A stretch of DNA of 64,000 nucleotides from Loktanella sp. 5RATIMAR09 (GTDB lineage: Bacteria; Pseudomonadota; Alphaproteobacteria; Rhodobacterales; Rhodobacteraceae). A program made the position numbers and the translations under genes. Position 1 is the first letter of the stretch. The number at the start of each line of letters is the position of its first letter. The stretch lies in contig NZ_LJAL01000012.1 in assembly GCF_001419985.1 (NCBI RefSeq), positions 1-64,000 of the forward strand. The letters run 5' to 3'. The notes under the pieces were generated by a model, which was not told the DNA's origin, did not search any database, and was given only the letters and a program-made list of their open reading frames with translations. Shown here piece by piece: positions 49,682 to 59,845 of this stretch.

Positions 49682-51880
49682 TTATGTATCGCTTTTGCGC
49701 AGCACGACCACCGAGAGCGGCGGCAGTGTCGCCCTGATTGATTGCGCCTGTCCGTCAGCGGGGCTGTCTTGCGTGGCGCATCCTCCCAGATTGCCACGGT
49801 TGTCACCGCCATAGACCGCCGCGTCAGTATTCAGCACTTCCTCCCAGAAACCTGCCTCTGGCACTCCAACCTGAAAACCCTCACGGGTCACAGGCGTAAA
49901 GTTACAAACGACGACAACCGGCGCATCACCGGCGTTGCCATAGCGCACAAAAGCGATGGTGGATTGGGTTGGATCGTTGCTGATCCACCCGAAACCCGCC
50001 GCTTCGCAGTCTTTGACGTGCAGGCTGGGTGTGTCGCGGTAAAGCCGGTTCAGGTCGCGCACCAACTGCTGGACACCCTTGTTGGCGGGCTGTTCGGCGG
50101 CACCCCAGTTCAATTCGGCGTCGTGGTTCCATTCTTCGGGCTGGGCGAATTCGCACCCCATGAACAACAGCTTCTTGCCCGGTTGGGTCCACATAAACGC
50201 ATAGTAGGCGCGCAGGTTGGCGAATTTTTCCCAGTCATTACCGGGCATTTTCGCGATCATTGATCCTTTGCCATGCACGACCTCGTCATGGCTGATCGGC
50301 AGGATGAAATTCTCGGTAAAGGCCCAATCAATCGGGAACGTCATCAAGTGGTGATCGTATTGGCGATAGATCGGGTCTTTTTCCATGTAGCGCAGGGTGT
50401 CGTTCATCCACCCCATATTCCACTTGTACCCAAACCCAAGCCCGCCGGTGTGCACCGGTTGCGACACACCGGGGAAAGACGTGCTTTCCTCAGCGACGGT
50501 CATGATGCTGGCGTCAGCGCCGTAGGCTGCGATGTTCATGTCTTGCAGGAATGAAATCGCCTCATAGTTCTCGCGCCCGCCGTCTTTGTTGGGCACCCAT
50601 TCACCGTCGTTGCGCGAATAATCGCGGTAAAGCATGGACGCCACCGCATCGACCCGCAAACCATCCAGATGGTATTCTTCCAGCCAGTAGAGCGCATTCG
50701 CCATAAAGTAATTCTTTACCTCACGCCGCCCGTAGTTCGGGATCAACGTGTTCCAATCCTGATGAAACCCTTCGCGTGGGTCGGCGTGCTCATAAAGGGC
50801 GGTGCCATCAAATTGCGCGAGCCCGTGCGCATCTGTCGGGAAATGCCCCGGCACCCAGTCCAGCAGCACGCCAATGCCGGCGGCATGGGCCGCATCGACC
50901 AGATCGCGGAATTCGTTGGGTGGACCAAAGCGGATTGTCGGCGCGTAAAGGCCAACGGGTTGATAGCCCCAAGAGCCATCGAACGGAAATTCTGACACCG
51001 GCAGCAATTCGATATGCGTAAAGCCCATGTATTTGACGTAAGAGATCAGATCGCGGGCATGCTCTTTATAGCTCAGCGGGCGGCCGCCATCGTCATAGCG
51101 CCGCCGCCAAGAGCCCAGATGCACCTCATAAATCGCCATCGGGCTTGCGCGATCCGCGCGCGCGGCACGCGACTTCATCCATGCCTGATCTTTCCAGCCA
51201 TAGCCCGCCAGATCACGCACAATCGACGCCTGTTCGGGCGGGTGCTGAGAACCGAAGCCCATCGGGTCGGCCTTGTCACGCGACTGTCCGTCGATACCGA
51301 TGATCTGGTATTTGTAGAGGGCACCGTCGCCAACCTGCGGGATAAAGACCTCCCACACGCCCGTTTCACCGACAGGGCGCAGCGGGTGGCGGCGTCCGTC
51401 CCATGTGTTGAAATCGCCAATGACGCTGACACGTTGGGCGTTGGGTGCCCAAACGGCAAAATGGGTGCCCGTAACACCCTGATGTTTCATCACATGGGCG
51501 CCCAACGCGCGCCAGAGCTGTTTATGGGTGCCCTCGCCGATCAGGTATTCATCGACATCGCTTAGCACCGGATCGAAGGCATATGGATCACGTGTGGTAA
51601 AGGTGCTGCCATCTGGATAGCGCATGGTCAGCGTATAGGTTTTGCCCGCCACGGGTGCGGCAAAAACATCGCCCGCAATACGCAGCAGAGGGGTGTCTTT
51701 TCCTGCAACAGTTGCCCAGACCTCAACCGCGGCAGGCTGGAACGTGACAACCCAGCGTTTGCGGCCGCTTTTGTGCGGCCCCAAGACCTCATAGGGTGCC
51801 GCGTGTCCGCCGCCGTTCAGCGCCACTAACACATCCTGCGTCAGATAATCCGGTCTGTCGACGCGATCAGAATTTGCCAT
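49682..51880 (-). CDS. glgB: 1,4-alpha-glucan branching enzyme GlgB
   Basis: Creates alpha-1,6 branches in glycogen. The 732-residue product has two N-terminal beta domains (CBM48 type; the THFAVWAPNAQRVSVIG piece lies near residue 140), and a GH13 catalytic domain with GLRVDAVASMLY (nucleophile), VAEESTSFP (acid) and PISHDEVVHGKGSM blocks. The ATG at 51880 (MANSDRVD) is used; the frame runs far upstream into the control region and the AGE gene without family similarity. First gene of the glycogen operon, with a LacI-type operator 92 bases upstream of the start. Confidence 0.97.
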   Translation of the reverse strand: MANSDRVDRPDYLTQDVLVALNGGGHAAPYEVLGPHKSGRKRWVVTFQPAAVEVWATVAGKDTPLLRIAGDVFAAPVAGKTYTLTMRYPDGSTFTTRDPYAFDPVLSDVDEYLIGEGTHKQLWRALGAHVMKHQGVTGTHFAVWAPNAQRVSVIGDFNTWDGRRHPLRPVGETGVWEVFIPQVGDGALYKYQIIGIDGQSRDKADPMGFGSQHPPEQASIVRDLAGYGWKDQAWMKSRAARADRASPMAIYEVHLGSWRRRYDDGGRPLSYKEHARDLISYVKYMGFTHIELLPVSEFPFDGSWGYQPVGLYAPTIRFGPPNEFRDLVDAAHAAGIGVLLDWVPGHFPTDAHGLAQFDGTALYEHADPREGFHQDWNTLIPNYGRREVKNYFMANALYWLEEYHLDGLRVDAVASMLYRDYSRNDGEWVPNKDGGRENYEAISFLQDMNIAAYGADASIMTVAEESTSFPGVSQPVHTGGLGFGYKWNMGWMNDTLRYMEKDPIYRQYDHHLMTFPIDWAFTENFILPISHDEVVHGKGSMIAKMPGNDWEKFANLRAYYAFMWTQPGKKLLFMGCEFAQPEEWNHDAELNWGAAEQPANKGVQQLVRDLNRLYRDTPSLHVKDCEAAGFGWISNDPTQSTIAFVRYGNAGDAPVVVVCNFTPVTREGFQVGVPEAGFWEEVLNTDAAVYGGDNRGNLGGCATQDSPADGQAQSIRATLPPLSVVVLRKSDT

Positions 51881-51971
51881 GGTATCACTCCGACGAATTT
51901 CTTTATCTGCAAGACACTGCAACTTGACGACCCCAACGCAAGTAACGCCCCACCGCCGCGTCAAACAAATG

Positions 51972-51983
51972 GTTAGCGCTAAC
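51972..51983 (-). promoter_or_regulatory. LacI-type operator and -35 box upstream of glgB
   Basis: Perfect 12-bp palindrome GTTAGCGCTAAC with a CG centre. On the glgB strand it is followed 7 bases later by TTGACG (51959-51964), a good -35 hexamer, though the -10 at 17 bases is weak. The core ten bases equal the site in the alpha-glucosidase leader, so one LacI-family regulator probably controls both; that regulator gene is not identified in the window. Confidence 0.65.
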
Positions 51984-51998
51984 GCAACATGACCCGAC

Positions 51999-53240
51999 TT
52001 ATGCCCCGGGTGCAAGCGCCAGACGCGACAGACGGCCCGCCAAAGGCAACAGACAAGCCTGTAAAGAGTGGTAGATATCAGGTTTGCCGGTAAAGATCGA
52101 ACTTGTCGGCTGGCCATGATCGTCGATGGCAGGATACCAACCGCCGCGCTCGTGATCGATGAAATGCGCATCCGCGAAAGCCCACAGACGCCGGTACCAG
52201 ATCTCATCCGCAGGGTTGCGGTCCGTCACGATCAGGGCTGCCATCGCACCAATCGCTTCGGCAACCGGCCACCAGAACCGCGATCCATCGGCAACCTTTC
52301 CTTCAAAATCAAGCGTATAGGCAAGACCGCCATCCGGCAGCCATGCATCAGCAAGGGCACGTTCAATCAAAGATCGCGCAGCTTGTGGTGCCCCACTCGC
52401 AGGTCGCCCGGACAAATCCCAATGCTGCAAGGTCAAACGCCCCAATTCAAAAGAATGGCCCGGGGTTGTGCCCGCAGGGCGGAACATGTGATTGCCCGCA
52501 TAACTACGGTCAATCTGCCAGTGCTCCGTGTAATGCTCGGGCAATCGCCACGCATTCTGCTGTGCCATTTGATGGACAAAAAAATCGAGGATGCGCCCCG
52601 CGCGGTCAAGAAACAGCGCCTCGCCCGTGGCTTCATAGGCCGCAAGCAAAGCCTCTACGCCGTGCATATTGGCGTTCATCCCGCGATAGGTGGAAAACGG
52701 GGCCCAGTCGCGGTTCCATTCATCGCTGAACAGACCAGCACCCTGTTCCCAGAACCGTTGGTCCAGCACCTCGGCGATATCCGTGAGAAGCGCATCCGCG
52801 TCCACATGGCCCGCGATTTTTGCACTGCTCGCGGCCAGCAAAACAAAAACGTGGCCATAAGCCAGCTTGCGATCATCCTGCACACCGTGACCTGACAGCG
52901 CCCAGTAATAGCCCCCATGCACAGGGTCTTTGTGGTGACTGGCAAGATAGGCCATGCCGCGATCAATGATCCGGTCTGCCCCTTGATACCCGCGCAAGTG
53001 ACCAAGGCTGTAGGCATGGACCAGTCGGGTGGTCGCATGCAATTCCTGCACGTCCGAACCCAGCGGTTTCCCCGCATGATCCAACTGTAAAAACCCCGGC
53101 TCATCCCCCGCACTGGCCGCAAAAAACGCGAGCTGGCTGTCGCTTTGGGCGCCAAGCCAAGCGCAATGGTCGGGATCGTCTATCCAAAAGCCTTGCACAT
53201 CCGCCGGTCCGAGATTTTCACTTCGCATGTCAGTCACCAT
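51999..53240 (-). CDS. AGE family sugar isomerase/epimerase
   Basis: A 413-residue protein of the N-acylglucosamine 2-epimerase superfamily (alpha/alpha barrel). Family marks are RLVHAYSLGHLRGY near residue 70, the GGYYWALSGHG block near residue 105, NANMHGVEALLAAYEATG near residue 185, and TPGHSFELGRL near residue 255, with the active histidines in MHG and GHSFE. Members of this subgroup interconvert mannose and fructose or related free sugars, which would fit the neighbouring polyol operon that yields fructose, but the substrate is inferred. The ATG at 53240 is chosen; 53228 is possible. It is on the same strand as mtlK (81 bases after it). Confidence 0.85.
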   Translation of the reverse strand: MVTDMRSENLGPADVQGFWIDDPDHCAWLGAQSDSQLAFFAASAGDEPGFLQLDHAGKPLGSDVQELHATTRLVHAYSLGHLRGYQGADRIIDRGMAYLASHHKDPVHGGYYWALSGHGVQDDRKLAYGHVFVLLAASSAKIAGHVDADALLTDIAEVLDQRFWEQGAGLFSDEWNRDWAPFSTYRGMNANMHGVEALLAAYEATGEALFLDRAGRILDFFVHQMAQQNAWRLPEHYTEHWQIDRSYAGNHMFRPAGTTPGHSFELGRLTLQHWDLSGRPASGAPQAARSLIERALADAWLPDGGLAYTLDFEGKVADGSRFWWPVAEAIGAMAALIVTDRNPADEIWYRRLWAFADAHFIDHERGGWYPAIDDHGQPTSSIFTGKPDIYHSLQACLLPLAGRLSRLALAPGA

Positions 53241-53321
53241 GGTTCCGGCATCCTGCTTTGGCTGTCTTGCGCAACACGCCAAATATGCAGGGTTCCTTCA
53301 TCGTGTTGCAAGACCGGAAAG

Positions 53322-54821
53322 CTAGCCCGCGACCGCGAGATAGGCGCGGATCGTTGCTGTCGTGCCCTTTGTCCAGAGCATATCGAGCCACGCGGTAAAA
53401 GCATCGGCGAAACGTGCCTCTTGGCCGAGCGCGCCATAGTACTTTGCCTGTTTCAGCCACAGCACCGGATTTTCGCGCGCGTCTTGCGCCAATGACTGCA
53501 ACGCATCCCAATAGGGATCGTTTGGCGCAATCTCGCTGCCATCCTCGCGCACACCGGCACACATACGCGCCCAGATCGCCTCAACCAACGCGAGCCCGGC
53601 CACAGGTGTTCCTGCGGCAAGCCCGTCCTGAATGGACGGGATCAGGAATCCGGGGTGCCGCGATGAGCCGTCAAAAGCTACGCGCCGCGTCGTGTCGACG
53701 ATCCGCGCATTCGAGAACCGACGCGAGATCAGATCAACATAGGCATGCGGTTCCATGCCAGGCACCGCTTTGAGGTGCGGCAGGATTTCGTTTGTGGCGA
53801 CCTTTTCAAAGAGCGCTCGAATATCGTCATTGGCCATACAGCCCGAGATCGTTTCGATCGACAGCAGCTCGCCCGCATTCGCAATGATCTGGTGACCGCC
53901 GTTCAACACGCGGATCTTCATCGCCTCAAAGTCATGCACATCATCGGTGAAGGTCGCACCAACAAGGTCCCAATCGGGCCGGCCAGCGCAGAAATCATCC
54001 TCGATTACCCATTGGCGAAAGGTCTCATGGGTCACAGGGCAGGCATCATCAATGCCGAGACTGCGCACAAGTGCGAGCTCATTCGGACCGGTGGCAGGCA
54101 CAATGCAATCTACCATAGAGTTCGGGAAACTGGCGTTGTCGTTGATCCAGTCCGCAAGGTCGGGATCGGACAGGCGCGCCAAGGATACCACCGTCTGGCG
54201 CAAGATCGCGCCATTGCCTTGCAGGTTGTCACAAGACAGGCAGGTGAAAGGACCAACGCCTGCGGCACGGCGCATCTTGAGGGCCGCAATCATCGCGCCA
54301 AAAGCGGTGACAGGCATATCGGGCGTCTTTGCGTCATGCAGGATATCGGGGTGTGCGGCGTTGAATCCCTTGGTCGCGGGATCCAGATAATAGCCGCCTT
54401 CGGTCACGGTTAGCGCAACGATCCGGATTGCAGGGTCGGCCATCTGCGTAATCAATGCCGCGTTGCTTTCCTCGACCGGCACAAAGTCGATCATGGACCC
54501 CACAACCTCGGCAGTGCTGCCTGCCGGATCCAAAGCAATCAATGTGGTCAGGTAATCCTGTGCGGCCAATCGTTCACGTTGCGCAGCGTCGCCTGCCCGC
54601 ACGCCAGCACCGACAATCGCCCAGTCATGGGCCAAGCCTTTTTGCATCAGGGAATGCAGGTACCAGGCCTGATGGCCACGGTGAAAGTTGCCCAAACCGA
54701 TATGGACAATCCCCGCAGTGAGCGCAGAGCGGTCATAGGTTGGGCGCGCAACACCATCGGGCAGGGCTGCAAGCGCTGCATTGCCCAGTTTGATCAGATC
54801 GTTATTTTGCGGGATATTCAT
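53322..54821 (-). CDS. mtlK: Mannitol 2-dehydrogenase
   Basis: Oxidises D-mannitol to D-fructose with NAD. The 499-residue long-chain polyol dehydrogenase has the dinucleotide segment IVHIGLGNFHRGHQAWYLH near residue 40-58 and the catalytic block KIRVLNGGHQIIANAG near residue 300, with the conserved lysine two turns before HQ. This is MtlK of the Rhodobacter polyol operon. The ATG at 54821 shares its A with the smoS stop (TGATG); a TTG at 54833 would add four residues. Confidence 0.93.
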   Translation of the reverse strand: MNIPQNNDLIKLGNAALAALPDGVARPTYDRSALTAGIVHIGLGNFHRGHQAWYLHSLMQKGLAHDWAIVGAGVRAGDAAQRERLAAQDYLTTLIALDPAGSTAEVVGSMIDFVPVEESNAALITQMADPAIRIVALTVTEGGYYLDPATKGFNAAHPDILHDAKTPDMPVTAFGAMIAALKMRRAAGVGPFTCLSCDNLQGNGAILRQTVVSLARLSDPDLADWINDNASFPNSMVDCIVPATGPNELALVRSLGIDDACPVTHETFRQWVIEDDFCAGRPDWDLVGATFTDDVHDFEAMKIRVLNGGHQIIANAGELLSIETISGCMANDDIRALFEKVATNEILPHLKAVPGMEPHAYVDLISRRFSNARIVDTTRRVAFDGSSRHPGFLIPSIQDGLAAGTPVAGLALVEAIWARMCAGVREDGSEIAPNDPYWDALQSLAQDARENPVLWLKQAKYYGALGQEARFADAFTAWLDMLWTKGTTATIRAYLAVAG

Positions 54822-55588
54822 CAGCTCATCCAATTTCCGCCATCGACGTTATAGGTTTGCGCAACGATGTATTCTGCCGCATCGCTGGCCAGAAAGACGG
54901 CCATGCCTGTCAGGTCCTCGGCAGTGCCCATACGGCCAAAAGGGACCGCCTCGCCTACTTCTTTTTTCTTTTGCCCGGGCGCTTTGCCCTCGTATTTGGC
55001 AAAGAACGCATCCACGCCGTCCCAATGTTCGCCATCAACCACGCCGGGCGCGATAGCGTTGACGTTGATCCCGTGGGCGATCAGGTTCAGCCCCGCCGAT
55101 TGTGTCAGGCTGATCACCGCCGCCTTGGACGCGCAGTAGACCGCAACAAGGCCTTCGCCCCGCCTGCCCGCCTGCGAGGCCATGTTGATGATGCGCCCTT
55201 TGATGCCGCGTTCAATCATATGGTCCGCGACAGCCTGCATCGTGAAAAGCGTGCCCGCGACGTTGATATCAAAGACGCGCTGATAGTCGGCGCGCGTGAT
55301 CTCTGTAATCGGGGCCGCACTAAAAATCGCGGCGTTGTTGATCAGGATATCAATTTGCCCCAATGCTTTGGCAGCCTCGGCTATCGCCGCTTTGATGCTG
55401 GCCTGATCGGAAACGTCCATCGCTACCGCAACGGCACCATTGATTTCAGATGCCGCCGCCGTCGCCCGCGCCAGATCAATATCGGCAATCGCAACGCGCG
55501 CGCCTTCGGCCGCATAAGCCTTGGCAAAGGCAAGCCCGATGCCACGGGCGGCCCCTGTAATCAGCGCAGTTTTACCGGCCAGTTGCAT
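54821..55588 (-). CDS. smoS: Sorbitol dehydrogenase SmoS, short-chain dehydrogenase
   Basis: A 255-residue SDR enzyme, in this operon most likely D-glucitol (sorbitol) 2-dehydrogenase giving fructose. The cofactor loop TGAARGIGLAFAKAYAAEGA is at residues 11-30, with D36-D38 in IADID suggesting NAD rather than NADP, NNAAIF near residue 88, and the catalytic YCASK near residue 153-157. Both ends are coupled by TGATG junctions to smoK and mtlK. Substrate is inferred from operon position. Confidence 0.92.
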   Translation of the reverse strand: MQLAGKTALITGAARGIGLAFAKAYAAEGARVAIADIDLARATAAASEINGAVAVAMDVSDQASIKAAIAEAAKALGQIDILINNAAIFSAAPITEITRADYQRVFDINVAGTLFTMQAVADHMIERGIKGRIINMASQAGRRGEGLVAVYCASKAAVISLTQSAGLNLIAHGINVNAIAPGVVDGEHWDGVDAFFAKYEGKAPGQKKKEVGEAVPFGRMGTAEDLTGMAVFLASDAAEYIVAQTYNVDGGNWMS

Positions 55589-56592
55589 CAGTCGATCCGC
55601 AGGCCTTGGGCGTCAAAGCGGTGCAGTTCGTTCATGCGCGGGTTCAGATGGATCGTGTCACCATGTGTCAGGTTGATGTCACCGATGGCACGCACGGTGA
55701 TCATTTCCGTCAGACCGGTGTTGTGGATATGGAAAAAGGTGTCAGAGCCGAGGTGTTCGGCCACGCCCACAGTGCCCTGCCAGGTGCCGCCGCTTTCGAC
55801 CACGTCGATATGTTCGGGGCGAATACCGATCGTGGCCGCGTCATGCTTGGCAGCTTCTTCGCCGCTGATCAGGTTCATCTTGGGTGAGCCGATAAAACCG
55901 GCCACAAAGGTGTTGCGCGGACGGCGGTAGAGTTCGAGTGGAGAGCCGACTTGTTCGATCACACCGGCCTGCAGGACCACGATTTTGTCGGCCATTGTCA
56001 TGGCTTCAACCTGATCGTGGGTCACGTAAACCATGGTGGTCTTAAGCTTTTTGTGCAGTTCCGAGATTTCCATCCGCATGCCAACACGCAGCGCCGCATC
56101 AAGATTGGACAGGGGTTCGTCAAACAAGAAAGCCGAAGGTTCGCGCACAATCGCACGGCCGATCGCCACGCGCTGCCGTTGACCACCTGACAATTGCCCA
56201 GGGCGACGGTCGATGTAGGCCGCGAGGTTCAGCACCTCGGCTGCGGCATTCACGCGGCGGTCAATCTCGGCGGGGTCCATCTTGGCCATCCGCAGCGGGA
56301 AGGCGATGTTCTTGCGCACCGACATATGCGGGTAAAGCGCATAAGACTGGAACACCATCGCAAGGCCGCGTTTGGCTGGCACCAGATCGGTGGCATCTTT
56401 GCCGTCGATCTCGATATGGCCCGATGAGATATCCTCAAGCCCGGCGATCAGACGCAGAAGCGTGGATTTACCGCAGCCCGACGGGCCGACAAAGACCGTG
56501 AATTCGCCATCCTGGATGGTCAGATCAAGCGGTGGAATGACCTGAACATCGCCAAAAGACTTGGTCACCTGTTTAAGTTGGATTTGTCCCAT
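55588..56592 (-). CDS. smoK: Polyol ABC transporter ATP-binding protein SmoK
   Basis: The ATPase of a sugar alcohol importer, at the cytoplasmic face. The 334-residue MalK-type protein has Walker [10 protein letters not shown] near residue 36-44, signature [15 protein letters not shown] near residue 134, Walker [13 protein letters not shown] near residue 154, the H-loop in [13 protein letters not shown], and a C-terminal TOBE domain (about 240-334). It is 12 bases after smoG and coupled to smoS. Length and motifs are complete. Confidence 0.95.
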   Translation of the reverse strand: MGQIQLKQVTKSFGDVQVIPPLDLTIQDGEFTVFVGPSGCGKSTLLRLIAGLEDISSGHIEIDGKDATDLVPAKRGLAMVFQSYALYPHMSVRKNIAFPLRMAKMDPAEIDRRVNAAAEVLNLAAYIDRRPGQLSGGQRQRVAIGRAIVREPSAFLFDEPLSNLDAALRVGMRMEISELHKKLKTTMVYVTHDQVEAMTMADKIVVLQAGVIEQVGSPLELYRRPRNTFVAGFIGSPKMNLISGEEAAKHDAATIGIRPEHIDVVESGGTWQGTVGVAEHLGSDTFFHIHNTGLTEMITVRAIGDINLTHGDTIHLNPRMNELHRFDAQGLRID

Positions 56593-56604
56593 GTCTCTAG
56601 TTCC

Positions 56605-57435
56605 TTATTTCACCGCGCCGAACGTCAGGCCGCGGACAAGTTGTTTCTGGCTGAACCAGCCAAGGATGAGGATCGGCGCAATGGCCATGGTTGAGGCCGC
56701 ACTGAGCTTGGCAAAGAACAGGCCTTCGGGGCTGGAGTAGCTGGCGATAAAGGCCGTCAGTGGTGCGGCGTTGACCGCAGTCAGGTTCAGGGTCCAGAAG
56801 GCTTCGTTCCATGCCAGAATGAAGTTGAGCAGCATGGTCGATGCGATACCCGGAATGGCCATTGGCGTCAGCACATAGAGCAATTCCTGTGGCAGGGTCG
56901 CACCATCCATCCGGGCCGCCTCGAGGATTTCGCCGGGAATTTCCTTGAAGTAGGTATAGAGCATCCAGACGATAATCGGCAGGTTGATCAGCATCAGAAC
57001 AACCACCAGACCGGCGCGGCTATCGAGAAGACCCAATTCAATGAAGATCAGGTAGATCGGATAAAGCACCCCAACCGCTGGCAACATCTTGGTCGAGAGC
57101 ATCCAGAGCAGGATATCTTTGGTGCGCTTGGAGGGTACGAAGGCCATCGACCACGCGGCAGGCACCGCAATCGCAACACCAATCAGCGTGGACAGGCCCG
57201 CGATGATGATCGAGTTCCACAAGAAACGGGCATAGTCCGACCGCTCCAACACAACACGGTAGTTTTCCAGCGTCCATTCAAACCCGAGAAAGATCGGCGG
57301 CGCGGCAATCGCCTGTGCCTCGGTCTTGAAGCTGGTCAGGATTGTCCAAAGGATCGGAAAAAAGATCAGCAGGCCAATCGCCCAGGCGATGGTGGTGTTG
57401 ATCAGCTTCCGGCGGGGGGTAACAGAACGTGCCAT
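56605..57435 (-). CDS. smoG: Polyol ABC transporter permease SmoG
   Basis: Inner-membrane permease of the MalG type. The 276-residue product has six spans and the EAA loop that contacts the ATPase (EAARMDGATLPQELLYVLTPMAIPG pieces near residue 185-205). The N-terminal span begins at about residue 12. It lies 4 bases after smoF and 12 before smoK. Confidence 0.93.
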   Translation of the reverse strand: MARSVTPRRKLINTTIAWAIGLLIFFPILWTILTSFKTEAQAIAAPPIFLGFEWTLENYRVVLERSDYARFLWNSIIIAGLSTLIGVAIAVPAAWSMAFVPSKRTKDILLWMLSTKMLPAVGVLYPIYLIFIELGLLDSRAGLVVVLMLINLPIIVWMLYTYFKEIPGEILEAARMDGATLPQELLYVLTPMAIPGIASTMLLNFILAWNEAFWTLNLTAVNAAPLTAFIASYSSPEGLFFAKLSAASTMAIAPILILGWFSQKQLVRGLTFGAVK

Positions 57436-57439
57436 GATA

Positions 57440-58303
<864 letters not shown>

Positions 58304-58387
58304 TTGGATGCATCTCCTCTGGTCACAGGCGGAGGGATCTCACGCGCTGTTTTCAGGTGATAGTCTAGTTGAAGAAGGGGTCTTGTA

Positions 58388-58418
58388 CCAAGGGGCGACA
58401 AATTGCGCCGCCCCTTGG
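58388..58418 (-). terminator. Hairpin between smoE and smoF
   Basis: Perfect 10-bp GC-rich stem (CCAAGGGGCG 58388-58397, CGCCCCTTGG 58409-58418) with an 11-base loop, 14 bases past the smoE stop, no U run. It should protect the smoE part of the mRNA and lower read-through, the usual device for making more binding protein than permease. Confidence 0.7.
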
Positions 58419-58432
58419 CATGGGAAGAGTGC

Positions 58433-59749
58433 TTAGCGGTAGCCAGCAGCTTCCATGACTTCGTTCGTGATCGCCTGCGCCTTGGCAAGGGCCTCTTCCA
58501 CAGTCTGCTGACCAGCGTAAGCTGCCGAGAATTCCTGGCTGACTTCTGTTGCCATGCCCGCAAACTCCGGGATCGCCACAAACTGGATGCCGACGTATGG
58601 GACCGGATCAACCGTTGGGTCGGTTGGGTCAGCTGCGTTGATGCTGTCCAATGTCATCTGCGCAAACGGCACTTCGAGATACTCAGGTGTTTCGTACAGT
58701 GATGCACGCGCACCTGGAGGAACGTTTGCCCAACCTTCGTTGGCTGCAACCAGCTCGATGTAGTCCTTCGATGTGGCCCACTCGATGAACTGCTTGGCTT
58801 CAGCTTCTTGCTGTGTACCGGCAGGGATAGCGAGTGCCCAAGCCCAGAGCCAGTTTGCGCGCTTCTCAACGCCTTCGGCGTTTGGTGCCAGTGCGAAACC
58901 GACGCTGTCGGCTACAGTGGAATCTGCGCCAGTCACGAAGGATGCCGCGACAGTCGCGTCAATCCACATGCCGCACTTGCCTTGGTTGAACAGTGACAGG
59001 TTTTCGTTGAAACCGTTTGTTGCGTAACCTTCTGGACCATAGTCGTTCATCAGGTTGACGTAGAAGTTCAGCGCATCGGCCCACTCAGGCTGATCGAACT
59101 GTGCGTTCCACTCTTCGTCGAACCAGCGTGCGCCGAAAGAGTTACCTGTGACTGTGATGAAAGCGCCGCCCTCACCCCAACCAGCCTTGCCGCGCAGGCA
59201 GATACCGTTCACTTCGTTCGCAGGATCGTCCATCGCAGCCGCAGCTTCGCGAATGAACTGCCATGTTGGTGCAGTTGGCATTTCCAGACCAGCAGCTTCC
59301 ATCAGGTCAGTGCGGTACATCACCATCGAGCTTTCGCCGTAGAATGGTGCTGCATAAAGTGTGCCATCGTGGGACAGGCCGTTGCGCATGGCTGGCAGGA
59401 TGTCGTCGACATCATATTCGGCAGACAGGTCGTTCAGTGGGACGAGCCAGTCGTTGGCACCCCAGATCGGTGTTTCGTACATGCCGATTGTCATGATGTC
59501 GAACTGGCCACCGTTTGTGGTGATGTCCGTTGTCACGCGCTGACGCAGTACGTTTTCTTCCAGTGTCACCCACTCGACGGCAATTCCGGTCTGTTCGGTG
59601 AATGTGTCGGTGTAGCCCTGCATACGGATCATGTCGCCGTTGTTCACGGTCGCGATGGTGATCGTTGCGGAGTGGGCATCTGCAAACGCGCTGCCAGCTG
59701 TGATCAGCGTAAGCGCAGTTGCAGCACGAAGAGTGCTCTTCAAAGACAT
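58433..59749 (-). CDS. smoE: Polyol ABC transporter substrate-binding protein SmoE
   Basis: The periplasmic sorbitol/mannitol-binding protein. The 438-residue product starts with a signal peptide (MSLKSTLRAATALTLITAGS, cleavage expected after AFA or ADA near residue 24) and continues with a family 1 extracellular solute-binding fold (TEQTGIAVEWVTLEENVLRQ near residue 50; IMTIGMYETPIWG near residue 85). First gene of smoEFGK-smoS-mtlK, preceded by TTGACG and a palindromic operator. Confidence 0.94.
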   Translation of the reverse strand: MSLKSTLRAATALTLITAGSAFADAHSATITIATVNNGDMIRMQGYTDTFTEQTGIAVEWVTLEENVLRQRVTTDITTNGGQFDIMTIGMYETPIWGANDWLVPLNDLSAEYDVDDILPAMRNGLSHDGTLYAAPFYGESSMVMYRTDLMEAAGLEMPTAPTWQFIREAAAAMDDPANEVNGICLRGKAGWGEGGAFITVTGNSFGARWFDEEWNAQFDQPEWADALNFYVNLMNDYGPEGYATNGFNENLSLFNQGKCGMWIDATVAASFVTGADSTVADSVGFALAPNAEGVEKRANWLWAWALAIPAGTQQEAEAKQFIEWATSKDYIELVAANEGWANVPPGARASLYETPEYLEVPFAQMTLDSINAADPTDPTVDPVPYVGIQFVAIPEFAGMATEVSQEFSAAYAGQQTVEEALAKAQAITNEVMEAAGYR

Positions 59750-59819
59750 CCGGTGTTCCTCCCTATTGGACGTAATGACCTCACGCTAAGGGAAAGAGCA
59801 ACGCGACGTCAACAAAATA

Positions 59820-59833
59820 TTTACGCGCGTAAA
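59820..59833 (-). promoter_or_regulatory. Polyol operon operator and -35 box
   Basis: Perfect 14-bp palindrome TTTACGCGCGTAAA with a CG centre, a LacI-family type site. On the smoE strand it is followed 7 bases later by TTGACG (59807-59812), a good -35 hexamer. A second, imperfect copy (TTTGCGCGCGTCAA, 12 of 14 equal) lies upstream of the LacI-family gene, so that regulator is the likely binder. Confidence 0.65.
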
Positions 59834-59845
59834 GTATGTACTGAA

